From: Roseomonas sp.
GTDB taxonomy: Bacteria > Pseudomonadota > Alphaproteobacteria > Acetobacterales > Acetobacteraceae
DNA: 64,000 bases
NCBI GenBank assembly: GCA_020249435.1
Contig: JADCFQ010000051.1
Coordinates: 1-64,000 of the forward strand
Direction: 5' to 3'
Shown: one piece after another, positions 1 to 8,091 of the stretch
How positions within the stretch are numbered: position 1 is the first letter of the stretch
Layout of the letters: each line of letters starts with the position of its first letter
Position numbers and translations under genes: made by a program
Notes under the pieces: model-generated
Told to the model about the DNA's origin: nothing
The model's input: only the letters and a program-made list of their open reading frames with translations
The model's database searches: none

Positions 1-60
1 GAATGGGCAATGATCTGCACCGCCCACAACATCCTCAAGCTCCACAAGGCAACAGCATAA
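1..60 (+). pseudogene. 3' end of an IS1182-type transposase, cut by the window edge
   Basis: The first 60 bases read in frame 1 as 19 residues ending in EWAMICTAHNILKLHKATA and a TAA stop. A W-x-(L/M)-(I/L)-C-x-A-H/Y-N-(L/I) ending close to the stop is typical of the C-terminus of IS1182-family (DUF772/DDE) transposases. Only the tail lies in the window, so intactness cannot be judged. The family call is from memory of this C-terminal pattern; it could be another DDE family. Confidence 0.55.
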
Positions 61-140
61 ACAAAAGGGCACACGCACCAAAAACCTCGCTAGTACCAGC
101 GCGAGAAAGAGCCGAAGGTCATTCTCAGACAGGCTCCTAG
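61..140 (+). mobile_element. Probable right end of the insertion sequence
   Basis: Between the transposase stop and the ribosome binding site of the next gene lie about 100 non-coding bases. The stretch ATTCTCAGACAGGCTCCTAG (121-140) looks like an IS1182-type terminal inverted repeat, followed or ended by a CTAG that could be part of the target site. The left end is outside the window, so neither the inverted repeat nor a target duplication can be confirmed. Confidence 0.35.
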
Positions 141-175
141 GCGATTGAAGGTGCTGACGGCACAGAGGAGCCCCC

Positions 176-1321
176 ATGGATCAAGCCTTCATCCCCGCCA
201 TTTTTATGCGTGGTGGTTCCAGCAAGGGTGTGTTTTTCCACGCCCGTGATTTGCCACAAGATCGTGCGCAACAGGATGCGATTTTTCTGGCAGTGCTGGG
301 CAGCCCAGATCCCTATGGCCGGCAATTGGATGGCATGGGCGGCGGTATCTCTTCGTTATCCAAAGCCGTGATCATCGGCCCGCCAACGCATCCCGCTGCG
401 GATGTGGATTATCTTTTCGCGCAAGTAGCGGTGGATAAGCCCGTGGTGGATTGGTCCAGCAATTGCGGCAATCTTTCCTCCGCTGTGGGTCCCTTTGCAG
501 TGGATGAGGGGTTGGTGCGGGTGGCCGATGGGGAAGCGCTGGTGCGCATTCATCAGGTGAACACCAAGCGCATCATCCATGCGCGTTTTCCGGTGCGTGG
601 CGGTAAGGCGGTGACGGCGGGCGATTTCTCCATGGCGGGTGTTTCAGGTTCCGGCGCGCGCATCAGGCTTGATTTTCTGGCGCCTGGCGGCGGTGCGACT
701 GGTCGCCTTCTGCCAACCGGCAATGCGCAAGATATGCTGCATCACGAAGGGCGCGCTTATGCCGCAAGCCTGATTGACGCTGCCAATGCTTGCGTATTTC
801 TCGATGCGCGTGATCTAGGCCTGACCGGCACGGAAAGCCCCGATGCGATTGAAGCGGACCCTGCGCGCATGGCGTTGCTTGATACGCTCCGCCGTCAAGC
901 GGGCGTGATGATGGAGCTGGCGGCAACGCCAGAGAAAGTTGGCCTTGCCTTGCCGAAAATTGCCGTGGTCGCAGCACCCGCTGCCTATCGCGCCCTGGAT
1001 GGCGCAAGCCTTGGCGCTGACACGCATGATATCGCGGTGCGCATGATTTCCATGGAACGCGCCCACCGCGCAGTACCGCTGACCGGCGCCATGTGTCTTG
1101 GGGTCGCCAGCCGTGTTACGGGCAGCGTGCCGCATCAATTGGCCGGGCCGCCGGCACGCGCGGATGAAACGCGCGTCGCCAATCCTTCCGGCATTCTCTC
1201 GGTGGGCGCTGAAGTGCGCCAAGGCAGCGCCGGCTGGCACGCGGAAAGCGCTGTGGTCTATCGCAGCGCGCGGCGCCTGATGCAGGGTGCGGTGGCGGTG
1301 CCTGCGGCGCTGGGTGATTAG
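176..1321 (+). CDS. PrpF/LigU-type isomerase (4-oxalomesaconate or methylaconitate isomerase family)
   Basis: A 381-residue protein of the PrpF family, which has the diaminopimelate-epimerase fold and moves a double bond in small unsaturated tri- or dicarboxylates. RGGSSKG is at residues 12-18, followed by the family motif LDGMGGGISSLSK. The NCGN loop (SSNCGNLSSAVG) and a C-terminal GAMCLGV supply the two cysteine regions usual in this fold. Length matches the family (about 360-400). Start ATG 176 follows GAGGAG at 165-170. Only 4 bp separate it from a LigI-like hydrolase, so 4-oxalomesaconate (LigU/GalD type) is a likelier substrate than 2-methylaconitate. No prpC/acnD lies nearby. Exact substrate is inference. 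Confidence 0.85.
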   Translation: MDQAFIPAIFMRGGSSKGVFFHARDLPQDRAQQDAIFLAVLGSPDPYGRQLDGMGGGISSLSKAVIIGPPTHPAADVDYLFAQVAVDKPVVDWSSNCGNLSSAVGPFAVDEGLVRVADGEALVRIHQVNTKRIIHARFPVRGGKAVTAGDFSMAGVSGSGARIRLDFLAPGGGATGRLLPTGNAQDMLHHEGRAYAASLIDAANACVFLDARDLGLTGTESPDAIEADPARMALLDTLRRQAGVMMELAATPEKVGLALPKIAVVAAPAAYRALDGASLGADTHDIAVRMISMERAHRAVPLTGAMCLGVASRVTGSVPHQLAGPPARADETRVANPSGILSVGAEVRQGSAGWHAESAVVYRSARRLMQGAVAVPAALGD

Positions 1322-1325
1322 GGCC

Positions 1326-2159
1326 ATGATGCGCAAACCTGCCTTTCCGCTGCCGCGCGGTGCTTGCGATACGCATGTGCATATCTGGGGGCCGTTTGAT
1401 CGCTTCCCCTTGGCCAAGGGCGCACCCTATACGCCGCCAGAGCGCACCAGCAATGATTTGGTTGCATTGCATGAAAGGCTCGGCGTGGATCGCGCCGTGA
1501 TTGTGCAAACCACCGTCTATAAATCCGACAATCGCGCCATGCTGGATGGCATTGTGCAGAGCAATGGCCGCTGGCGCGGTGTGGCCCTGATTGATGAAAG
1601 CTTTGACGACGCCGCGTTTCGTGTCTTGCATGAAGGCGGCGTGCGCGGGGTGCGCTTTGGCTTTGTGAAGCATCTGGGCGGCGTGCCGGATTTGGCGCTG
1701 GTGCGGCGCACCGCGGCGCGCATCGCGCCCATGGGTTGGCATTTGGTGCTGCATCTGGATGCCGGGAATATCCCAGAGTTTCTCGAATTTTTCAGCGAAT
1801 TCTCCCTGCCGGTGGTGGTGGATCATATGGGGCGCGTGCCGGTGCGCGATGGCCTGGACCAGCCCCCGTTTCGCCTTTTGCTGGAATTGCTGAAGCGCCC
1901 GAATTGGTGGGTGAAGGTATCCGGTGCGGAACGCATTTCCGAAACTGGCCCGCCCTTTGCCGATGCGATCCCCTTCGCACAACGGCTGATCGCAGCAGCG
2001 CCGGATCGGGTTCTATGGGGCACGGATTGGCCGCACCCCAATGTGCGCTGGGAACCGGATGAGGCTGATCTTGTGGATTTGCTGCCGCGCTTCGCCGGTG
2101 CCGCCGCCTTGCAGCGGGTTCTGGTGGACAACCCGGCGCGGCTTTATGGATTTTCATGA
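1326..2159 (+). CDS. LigI-like amidohydrolase (2-pyrone-4,6-dicarboxylate lactonase family)
   Basis: A 277-residue TIM-barrel hydrolase of the amidohydrolase 2 group. The N-terminal DTHVHIWGP carries the HxH metal/active-site pair. VVDHMGRVP lies mid-protein, WGTDWPHPN gives the C-terminal aspartate, and the end LVDNPARLYGF is typical. These motifs, and the order FDRFPLA...YTPPE near the N-terminus, follow the LigI layout; LigI opens 2-pyrone-4,6-dicarboxylate to 4-oxalomesaconate. Start is ATG 1326 or the adjacent ATG 1329; upstream in-frame codons overlap the isomerase. The stop shares bases with the next start (ATGA at 2156-2159). Substrate is inferred from family and from the LigU-like neighbour. 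Confidence 0.8.
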   Translation: MMRKPAFPLPRGACDTHVHIWGPFDRFPLAKGAPYTPPERTSNDLVALHERLGVDRAVIVQTTVYKSDNRAMLDGIVQSNGRWRGVALIDESFDDAAFRVLHEGGVRGVRFGFVKHLGGVPDLALVRRTAARIAPMGWHLVLHLDAGNIPEFLEFFSEFSLPVVVDHMGRVPVRDGLDQPPFRLLLELLKRPNWWVKVSGAERISETGPPFADAIPFAQRLIAAAPDRVLWGTDWPHPNVRWEPDEADLVDLLPRFAGAAALQRVLVDNPARLYGFS

Positions 2160-3385
2160 CTGGGACAGGGAAAGTGCAAGACCAGATGAACGGACCTCTC
2201 GCAGGTATTCGGGTGCTCGATCTTTCCTCGGTGGTGGTGGGGCCGGTCTGCACCGGTGTTCTTGCGGAACATGGTGCGGAGGTGATCAAGCTCGAAAGCC
2301 CTGGTGGCGATTTGCTGCGCCAGCTTGCCGGCAAGGGGCGTTCGCCCGGCATGAATGGCAAGTTCCTCAATTTCAATCGCGGCAAGAGATCCATTGCCCT
2401 TGATCTGAAAGCACCGGCTGGGCTTGCCGCGCTCAAGCGCCTGGCGGCGACGGTGGATGTTTTTGTCAGCAATATCCGCCCGGATGCGCAAGCACGCCTT
2501 GGCGTGGACGCGGCGAGCCTGCATGCCATCGCGCCGCGCCTCATTCATTGCGCTATCACGGGCTTTGGCTCAGGCGGGCCCTATGCCGGCAGGCCAGCCT
2601 ATGACACGGTGATCCAGGGCGCTGCTGGTGTGGCGGGCTGTTTTGAAGCCTCCACCGGGGAACCGCGCTATGTGCCGATGCTGGTCGCGGATCACACGGT
2701 TGGGCTGATTGCCGCGCAGATGATTGGCTTCGCGCTTTATCGCCGCGAGAAAACTGGTGTGGGTGAGGCAATAGAAGTGCCCATGTTCGAAAACATGGCG
2801 GCCTATGTGATGATGGAACACCTGGGCGCCATGTCCTTTCGCCCCGCGCTTGGCCCGCCTGGTGATCACCGGGTGCTCAGCCCCGATGCACGGCCCTTGC
2901 CAACTTCTGATGGCTATATCTGCATCTCCGCCAATACGGATGCGCAGGCGCACGCGTTTTTTGATGCAATTGGCCGGCCCGAATTGAAAACCGATCCGCG
3001 CTTCGCCACCATCGCTGGCCGCACCGCCAATACGCGCGATTATTTCGCCATTCGCGCCGGCGGGCTGAAGGGCAAAACCTCAGCGGAATGGCTGGAGATT
3101 TTTGATCGGCTTGATGTACCGGCCTCTCCCTACAACACCATCGCGGGTTTGTTGGATGATCCGCATTTGCGCGCGGTTGGCATGGTGCAGGAAGAAGAAC
3201 ACCCAACCGAAGGTGCAACTTACGCCATCGGCCAACCCAATCATTTCTCTGGCGGCAATGCGCCACCTGGCCGGCCAGCGCCGCGGCTTGGGCAGGATGG
3301 TGCGGCGCTATTGGCCGCTGCCGGCATGACTGAAGCTGAGATCAACACACTCATCCGCGATGGCGTTTTGCTCGAAGCGCCCTGA
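2156..3385 (+). CDS. CaiB/BaiF family III CoA-transferase (first copy)
   Basis: A 409-residue class III CoA-transferase, which moves CoA between carboxylic acids through an aspartyl-CoA intermediate. The N-terminus (GPLAGIRVLDLSS...GAEVIKLESP) is the family's CoA-binding Rossmann start. FNRGKRSIALDLK and AYDTVIQGAAG follow, and Asp179 in the segment LVADHTVG sits where the catalytic aspartate is expected. ATG 2156 overlaps the upstream stop. A second ATG at 2186 (MNGPLAG) matches the usual start of homologues and may be the true one. It shares a family but not close identity with the next gene, so the two may form a heteromer or act on different acids. Confidence 0.88.
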   Translation: MTGTGKVQDQMNGPLAGIRVLDLSSVVVGPVCTGVLAEHGAEVIKLESPGGDLLRQLAGKGRSPGMNGKFLNFNRGKRSIALDLKAPAGLAALKRLAATVDVFVSNIRPDAQARLGVDAASLHAIAPRLIHCAITGFGSGGPYAGRPAYDTVIQGAAGVAGCFEASTGEPRYVPMLVADHTVGLIAAQMIGFALYRREKTGVGEAIEVPMFENMAAYVMMEHLGAMSFRPALGPPGDHRVLSPDARPLPTSDGYICISANTDAQAHAFFDAIGRPELKTDPRFATIAGRTANTRDYFAIRAGGLKGKTSAEWLEIFDRLDVPASPYNTIAGLLDDPHLRAVGMVQEEEHPTEGATYAIGQPNHFSGGNAPPGRPAPRLGQDGAALLAAAGMTEAEINTLIRDGVLLEAP

Positions 3386-3406
3386 GGATAAACCAAGGAA
3401 ACACCC

Positions 3407-4594
3407 ATGACCCGTCCCTTTGAAGGCATCCGCATCATTGACGCGACCCATGTGCTGGCCGGGCCCTTTGCGGCCTATCAGCTTGGCCTGCTGGGGGCGG
3501 ATGTAATCAAGATTGAACACCCTGAAGACCCGGATCAAAGCCGCGTCAGTGGCGGCGATTGGGATCTTAATCGCGCTGGCATGGGCAGCTATTATCTGAC
3601 CCAAGGGTCAAACAAGCGCAGCATGACGCTTGATCTGAAGCAGGAAGAAGCGCGCGAGATTTTCCGCAAGCTGATCGCGGGCGCTGATGTGCTAGTGGAG
3701 AATTTCCGCCCCGGTGCCTTCGCGGCTTTGGGCCTGGGCTATGAGGATTTGCTGAAAATCAATCCTCGCCTGATCTATTGCTCGATCTCAGCCTTTGGTC
3801 ATGGCGGGCCGCGCGGGGAACAGACCGCTTATGATCACGTCATCCAAGCCACATCGGGCATCATGGCCTGCACCGGAACGCCAGAGGTGAACCCGATCAA
3901 GTTCGGCGCACCGGCGATTGATTACGCGACCGGCACCATGGGAGCTTTCGCGCTATCGGCGGCGCTGTTCCAACGCGAAAAAACCGGACGCGGTCAGCAT
4001 ATTGATCTTGCCATGTTGGATGTCGCGATGATGATGATGGCGAGCCATGTCACATCCTATGCGCGCAGCGGCAAGCCCGCACGCCCGCGCGGTAATGACC
4101 ATGAATATGCAACGAATAGCTGCTATGAAACAGCCGATGGGTTGGTGATGATTGGCGCCAGCAATCTCCGCCAACAAAGGCGGCTATGGAACGCTTTGGG
4201 GCGTCCCGATATGACGAAAGACAGCAATGAAGCGCGCCATGCCGACCGCGCGCATGAAGCCGCGACGCTGGCCGAATTGTTGAAGGCCAAGACTGCTGCC
4301 GAATGGGAAAGCTATTTGCAGGCTCGCCATGTGCCTGCTGCGCGCGTGCGCAATTTGGCGGAATCGCTTGCCGATCCGCAGATCAAGGGGCGCGGCGTCG
4401 TGCATCACTTTGAAGGCGCACCAGGTTTGACGGGATCGTTCTCTGTCCCCGTCGCCGCCTTTGGCTTTGCGCATGGCGGGCCGCGCGTGGATACGCCTCC
4501 GCCACCACTTGGCGCTGACAATGATGCCATCCTGGCCGAGCTTGGCTATGATGATGCTGCGCGCGCCAAGCTCCGCGCTGCTGGCGCTATTTGA
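3407..4594 (+). CDS. CaiB/BaiF family III CoA-transferase (second copy)
   Basis: A 395-residue class III CoA-transferase. PFEGIRIIDATHVLAGPFA opens the protein, GADVIKIEHPEDPDQSR and SNKRSMTLDLK follow, and Asp172 in APAIDYATG is the probable catalytic aspartate. AAGGAA at 3394-3399 precedes ATG 3407. It lies 21 bp behind the first CoA-transferase and its end overlaps the region leading into the VOC gene, so the run from 176 is probably one transcript. Unlike the first copy it keeps the canonical ENFRPGAF segment (first copy: SNIRPDAQ). Substrate is unknown; a dicarboxylate made by the upstream isomerase/lactonase pair is possible. Confidence 0.88.
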   Translation: MTRPFEGIRIIDATHVLAGPFAAYQLGLLGADVIKIEHPEDPDQSRVSGGDWDLNRAGMGSYYLTQGSNKRSMTLDLKQEEAREIFRKLIAGADVLVENFRPGAFAALGLGYEDLLKINPRLIYCSISAFGHGGPRGEQTAYDHVIQATSGIMACTGTPEVNPIKFGAPAIDYATGTMGAFALSAALFQREKTGRGQHIDLAMLDVAMMMMASHVTSYARSGKPARPRGNDHEYATNSCYETADGLVMIGASNLRQQRRLWNALGRPDMTKDSNEARHADRAHEAATLAELLKAKTAAEWESYLQARHVPAARVRNLAESLADPQIKGRGVVHHFEGAPGLTGSFSVPVAAFGFAHGGPRVDTPPPPLGADNDAILAELGYDDAARAKLRAAGAI

Positions 4595-4608
4595 AACAGG
4601 GGGAAAGC

Positions 4609-4992
4609 ATGGCCCAATTCACCTTCGACCACATCCATCTGCGCAGCCCCGATCCGGAAGCAACGGCTGTGTTTTACGAACGCATGTTCGGCGCCGAGGT
4701 ACTGCGTTCCTCGCAACAGGGCGAACCGCGCGTGGATATCCGGCTTGGCGGGCAGATCATTTTCATTGCACCCATCAAGGGCGATAACGTGGCGCCACCG
4801 CCCAGCATGCCCTATCGCGGGCTGGAACATATCGGCCTTGCCGTGACAGGGCTTGATCAGGTGGTGGCGGAATTGAAGGCCAAGGGCGCGGATTTCACCA
4901 TGGAACCAACTGCGATCCGCCCCGGCATTCGCATTTGTTTTCTGCGCGGGCCGGAAAATGTCGCGATTGAATTGCTGGAACGCAGCGCCTGA
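4609..4992 (+). CDS. VOC-superfamily (glyoxalase-like) protein
   Basis: A 127-residue protein with the vicinal-oxygen-chelate fold: two beta-alpha-beta-beta-beta halves bounded by FDHIHL (His8/His10), GLEHIGLAV and a closing VAIELLE. These His and Glu positions are the usual metal ligands. ATG 4609 follows the strong site GGGGGAAA (4599-4606); an in-frame TTG at 4591 adds six residues but has no good binding site. It may be an epimerase, lyase or dioxygenase partner in the catabolic run; the sequence does not decide. Confidence 0.8.
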   Translation: MAQFTFDHIHLRSPDPEATAVFYERMFGAEVLRSSQQGEPRVDIRLGGQIIFIAPIKGDNVAPPPSMPYRGLEHIGLAVTGLDQVVAELKAKGADFTMEPTAIRPGIRICFLRGPENVAIELLERSA

Positions 4993-6185
4993 GCATTCTG
5001 GTCATTGGCGCCGGCCCCGCTGGCTTGATGGCAGCGGAAGCCGCGGCGCAGGCGGGTGCCGCGGTTGTGGTGGCAGATCACATGCCATCGCCCGCGCGCA
5101 AGCTGCTGATTGCCGGGCGCGGCGGTCTCAATCTGACACATTCGGAAGCGCTGCCGGTATTTCTGAAGCATTACGCAACGGCTGAAGCGCATCTGGCCCG
5201 CCATATCCGCGCCTTTCCGCCTGAGGCGCTGATCGCCTGGGCAGAGGGCCTCGGCCAGCCTTGTTTCATTGGTTCATCCGGTCGCGTATTTCCGCGCGCG
5301 ATGAAGGCGTCGCCGCTGCTGCGTGCCTGGATGGCGCGACTATCCGCACTTGGCGTGCAATTGCGTACGCGCCATCGGTGGCTTGGCTTCGCACCGGATG
5401 GTGCTGTGCGTTTCGCGACGCCGGATGGCGAAACGCAGATCAAGGTTTCAGCGACCGTGCTGGCGCTCGGTGGCGCTTCCTGGCCGCGGCTTGGGTCGGA
5501 TGGCACCTGGCCCGCGCTTCTGCCCGGCATCGCGACGCGTCCCTTCGCGCCTTCCAATATGGGCTTTGCCATTGCCTGGTCTGATCATCTGCGCACGCGT
5601 TTTGCCGGCACGCCGCTCAAGCGCATTGCGCTTTCCTTCGGCGGCATCACGCAACGTGGCGAGGCGGTGTTAACCGAGGCCGGCATAGAAGGCGGCGCGG
5701 TCTATGCCTTGAGTGCTGCCATACGCGATGCGCTTGAACAGCATCACAACGCCACGCTGCACCTCGATCTCCGGCCCGATCTTGGTTTGGCCGATCTTGC
5801 AGCGCGGCTGGCAGGGCGGCGGGGTAGCCTTTCGCTTTCCAATCATTTGCGACGCAATGCAGGGTTGCCGCCAGTGGCGATTGCGCTGATCCAGGAAGCA
5901 CTGAAGGCCGGCAGTGAAGCACCGGACCTCGCCGGCCTGATCAAGGCGCTGCCGCTCAGGGTGACGGGCGCTTTTCCAATCGCGCGCGCGATAAGCTCGA
6001 CCGGCGGGCTTGCCTGGGCGGAATTGGATAAAAACCTGATGCTGCGCCGCTTGCCGGGCGTCTTTGCCTGTGGCGAGATGCTGGACTGGGAAGCACCGAC
6101 AGGTGGCTATCTGCTGCAAGCCTGTTTCAGCACGGGCCGCGCGGCCGGCTTGGCGGCTGCGCGCTTGGATGTTCTTCAAACTTAA
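4989..6185 (+). CDS. BaiN/HI0933-type FAD flavoprotein with a non-ATG start
   Basis: About 398 residues of the NAD(P)/FAD-dependent HI0933/BaiN (TIGR03862-like) family. The frame is open upstream of the first ATG (5028) and encodes ILVIGAGPAGLMAAE, the dinucleotide-binding GxGxxG motif, so translation must begin before 5007. The best choice is CTG 4989, 8 bases behind GGAA (4977-4980) and overlapping the TGA of the VOC gene. ATT 4995 is an alternative. KLLIAGRGGLNLTHSE is the family signature, and the C-terminal CGEMLDWEAPTGGYLLQAC is the usual FAD-contact segment. Function is probably a reductase; substrate unknown. Confidence 0.82.
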   Translation: MSILVIGAGPAGLMAAEAAAQAGAAVVVADHMPSPARKLLIAGRGGLNLTHSEALPVFLKHYATAEAHLARHIRAFPPEALIAWAEGLGQPCFIGSSGRVFPRAMKASPLLRAWMARLSALGVQLRTRHRWLGFAPDGAVRFATPDGETQIKVSATVLALGGASWPRLGSDGTWPALLPGIATRPFAPSNMGFAIAWSDHLRTRFAGTPLKRIALSFGGITQRGEAVLTEAGIEGGAVYALSAAIRDALEQHHNATLHLDLRPDLGLADLAARLAGRRGSLSLSNHLRRNAGLPPVAIALIQEALKAGSEAPDLAGLIKALPLRVTGAFPIARAISSTGGLAWAELDKNLMLRRLPGVFACGEMLDWEAPTGGYLLQACFSTGRAAGLAAARLDVLQT

Positions 6186-6200
6186 CAACAGGGGATGACC

Positions 6201-7688
6201 ATGGCAGAATTTGATCTGGTGGTACGCGGCGGAGAGGTTGCGACCGGTTTCGGCACCACGCGCTGCGATATCGGCGTGAAGGATGGGCGCATTGTGGCGC
6301 TTGGCGAAAAGCTGGCTGATGGCGCGCGTGTGGTGGATGCCGCTGGAACGCTGGTGCTGCCCGGCGGCGTGGATAGCCATTGCCACATCGAAGAACCCTC
6401 TCGCGGAGGCTATGCCAGCACCGGCCAGGCCGAACCGCCCTTGACGGTGAATGAGGAAAGCTTCGCCACCGCGTCCAGCGCTGCTTTCGCCGGCGGCACA
6501 ACCTCGGTTGTTTGTTTCATTCCGCAATGGAAAGGCTATGGCGTCTGGGAACGCTATGCGGATTACCGCGCCCGTGCCGCGCGTGGCATGATTGACCATT
6601 CCTTCCATCAGATCATCAGCGATCCGACCGATACCGTGATGGATCAGGAAGTGCCGCGGCTGGTGGCGGAAGGGGTGCGCAGCCTCAAGGTTTTTCTCAC
6701 TTATGAACCGCTGCATTTGAATGATGCACAATATCTGCGCGTCCTGACGAAGGCTCGCACGCTAGGCTGCCTGGTGACGGTGCATTGCGAGAATTATGAG
6801 GCGATCAATTGGCGCACGCATGAATTGCTGAAGCATGGCATGACCGCGCCGAAATACCATGCCTGGGCGCGCCCGCCGGTGGTAGAACGTGAAGCGACGC
6901 ATCGCGCCATTGCGCTCGCGGAATTGGTGGATCAGCCGATCCAGATCTTCCATGTCTCCTGCGAAGAAGCGGCCGAGGAAATCGCGCGCGCCCAGGCACG
7001 TGGCGTGAAGGTATGGGGTGAAACCTGCCCGCAATATGTCAGCCTGACCGCCGCCGATATGGATCGCCCCGGTTTTGAGGGCGCGAAATTCATGTGCAGC
7101 CCAGCACCGCGTAGCCGTGCGGAACATGAACGTGTGTGGGAAATGATCCGACGCGGCACGCTTGATGTGATTTCATCCGACCATTGCGCCTTTTCCTTCG
7201 AAGGTGATCGCGGCAAGCGCCAGAATGGTTCGGATGCCGTATTCCGCGATATCCCAAATGGCATTCCGGGCTTCACCGCGCGCCTGCCGATCATTTTCAG
7301 CGAGGGTGTCTCGAAGGGCCGTATCAGCCTGGATGAATTCGTGCGCCTCACCAGCACCAACCCGGCACGGCTGATGGGGCTGGCGCCGCGCAAGGGCGCC
7401 ATTGCCATTGGCGCGGATGCGGATTTGGCGCTGTGGGATCCGAAGAAGAAAGTCACCATCACCAATGCGCTGATGCAGCACGCGATTGACTACACCCCCT
7501 ATGAGGGGATGGAGGTCACGGGCTGGCCTGTCATGACCATTCGCCGTGGTGAGGTGGTGATGCGCGATGGCAAGGTGCAGGCGGAACCTAGCACCGGGCG
7601 CTTCCTGCCGCGTGGGCCTTACGCCATGATCAAGCCGCGCGGCATTACGCCCGATGGGTTTGATCCGGCGCCGCCGCCGGCCGCGTGA
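6201..7688 (+). CDS. Dihydropyrimidinase/hydantoinase-family cyclic amidohydrolase
   Basis: A 495-residue binuclear-metal amidohydrolase. All metal ligands of the hydantoinase family can be placed: His60/His62 (DSHCHIE), the carbamylated lysine Lys163 (SLKVFLTY), His195 (VTVHCEN), His251 (IFHVSC) and Asp327 (SSDHCAF). These enzymes open cyclic amides such as hydantoins or dihydropyrimidines. The AGGGG at 6190-6194 abuts ATG 6195 but is well spaced for ATG 6201, chosen here. It ends the plus-strand catabolic run and is followed by a hairpin. A second hydantoinase at 30815 belongs to a different branch. Substrate not deducible. Confidence 0.88.
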   Translation: MAEFDLVVRGGEVATGFGTTRCDIGVKDGRIVALGEKLADGARVVDAAGTLVLPGGVDSHCHIEEPSRGGYASTGQAEPPLTVNEESFATASSAAFAGGTTSVVCFIPQWKGYGVWERYADYRARAARGMIDHSFHQIISDPTDTVMDQEVPRLVAEGVRSLKVFLTYEPLHLNDAQYLRVLTKARTLGCLVTVHCENYEAINWRTHELLKHGMTAPKYHAWARPPVVEREATHRAIALAELVDQPIQIFHVSCEEAAEEIARAQARGVKVWGETCPQYVSLTAADMDRPGFEGAKFMCSPAPRSRAEHERVWEMIRRGTLDVISSDHCAFSFEGDRGKRQNGSDAVFRDIPNGIPGFTARLPIIFSEGVSKGRISLDEFVRLTSTNPARLMGLAPRKGAIAIGADADLALWDPKKKVTITNALMQHAIDYTPYEGMEVTGWPVMTIRRGEVVMRDGKVQAEPSTGRFLPRGPYAMIKPRGITPDGFDPAPPPAA

Positions 7689-7700
7689 GGCGCGTGCATG

Positions 7701-7730
7701 TTCAAGCCAAGTCGAAACACTTGGCTTGAA
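7701..7730. terminator. Perfect 11-bp hairpin between convergent genes
   Basis: TTCAAGCCAAG (7701-7711) and CTTGGCTTGAA (7720-7730) form a perfect stem with an 8-base loop. It lies 12 bp after the hydantoinase stop and 6 bp before the end of the cupin gene on the other strand, so it can end transcripts from both sides. Neither side has a U tract, so it may act as an mRNA 3'-end stabiliser or a Rho-assisted terminator rather than a classical intrinsic one. Confidence 0.6.
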
Positions 7731-7736
7731 AACGCC

Positions 7737-8078
7737 TCAATCCACGATGAACAGCTTGGCGCCGATGCTGGTGCGCGACATATGCGCCTCCGCCCCATCC
7801 GCCACCTGATAGGACATGCCGGGCTTCAGCACGAAGACGCGTCCATCGGCGAGTGTGGTTTCCAATTCGCCTTCCAGCACCAGCAGCACATGGCCCTTCT
7901 GGCACCAATGATCCGCGACATAGCCAGGCGAATATTCCACCATGCGCACCCGGATCGGGTTTTCAGCGGGGCCGATATGGCGTGTGCGCCACAGCGCTTC
8001 ACCGGTCACGCCCGCATGGCGTGTCGGTTCCACCTGCGCCCAATCGGTGGTGTCGAAGGGAATGGCGGACATGTGCAT
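7737..8078 (-). CDS. DHCW-motif-like cupin protein
   Basis: A 113-residue single-domain cupin. YVADHWCQKGHVLLVLEGE carries the first cupin metal motif (His, His, Glu) with the DHWC variant, and LKPGMSYQVADGAEAH the second. MHM gives two possible starts (8078 or 8072); GAGG lies about 10 bases before 8078. It starts 13 bp after yqgE ends and is probably co-transcribed with it. Cupins of this size are usually small metal-binding isomerases or oxygenases, or sugar-binding proteins; nothing here identifies the ligand. Confidence 0.78.
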   Translation of the reverse strand: MHMSAIPFDTTDWAQVEPTRHAGVTGEALWRTRHIGPAENPIRVRMVEYSPGYVADHWCQKGHVLLVLEGELETTLADGRVFVLKPGMSYQVADGAEAHMSRTSIGAKLFIVD

Positions 8079-8091
8079 TGTTCAGAAACCC

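Noticed and set aside
5670-6731. 353-codon minus-strand frame spanning the flavoprotein and hydantoinase
   Set aside because: It runs antisense across two well-supported genes and has no family features.
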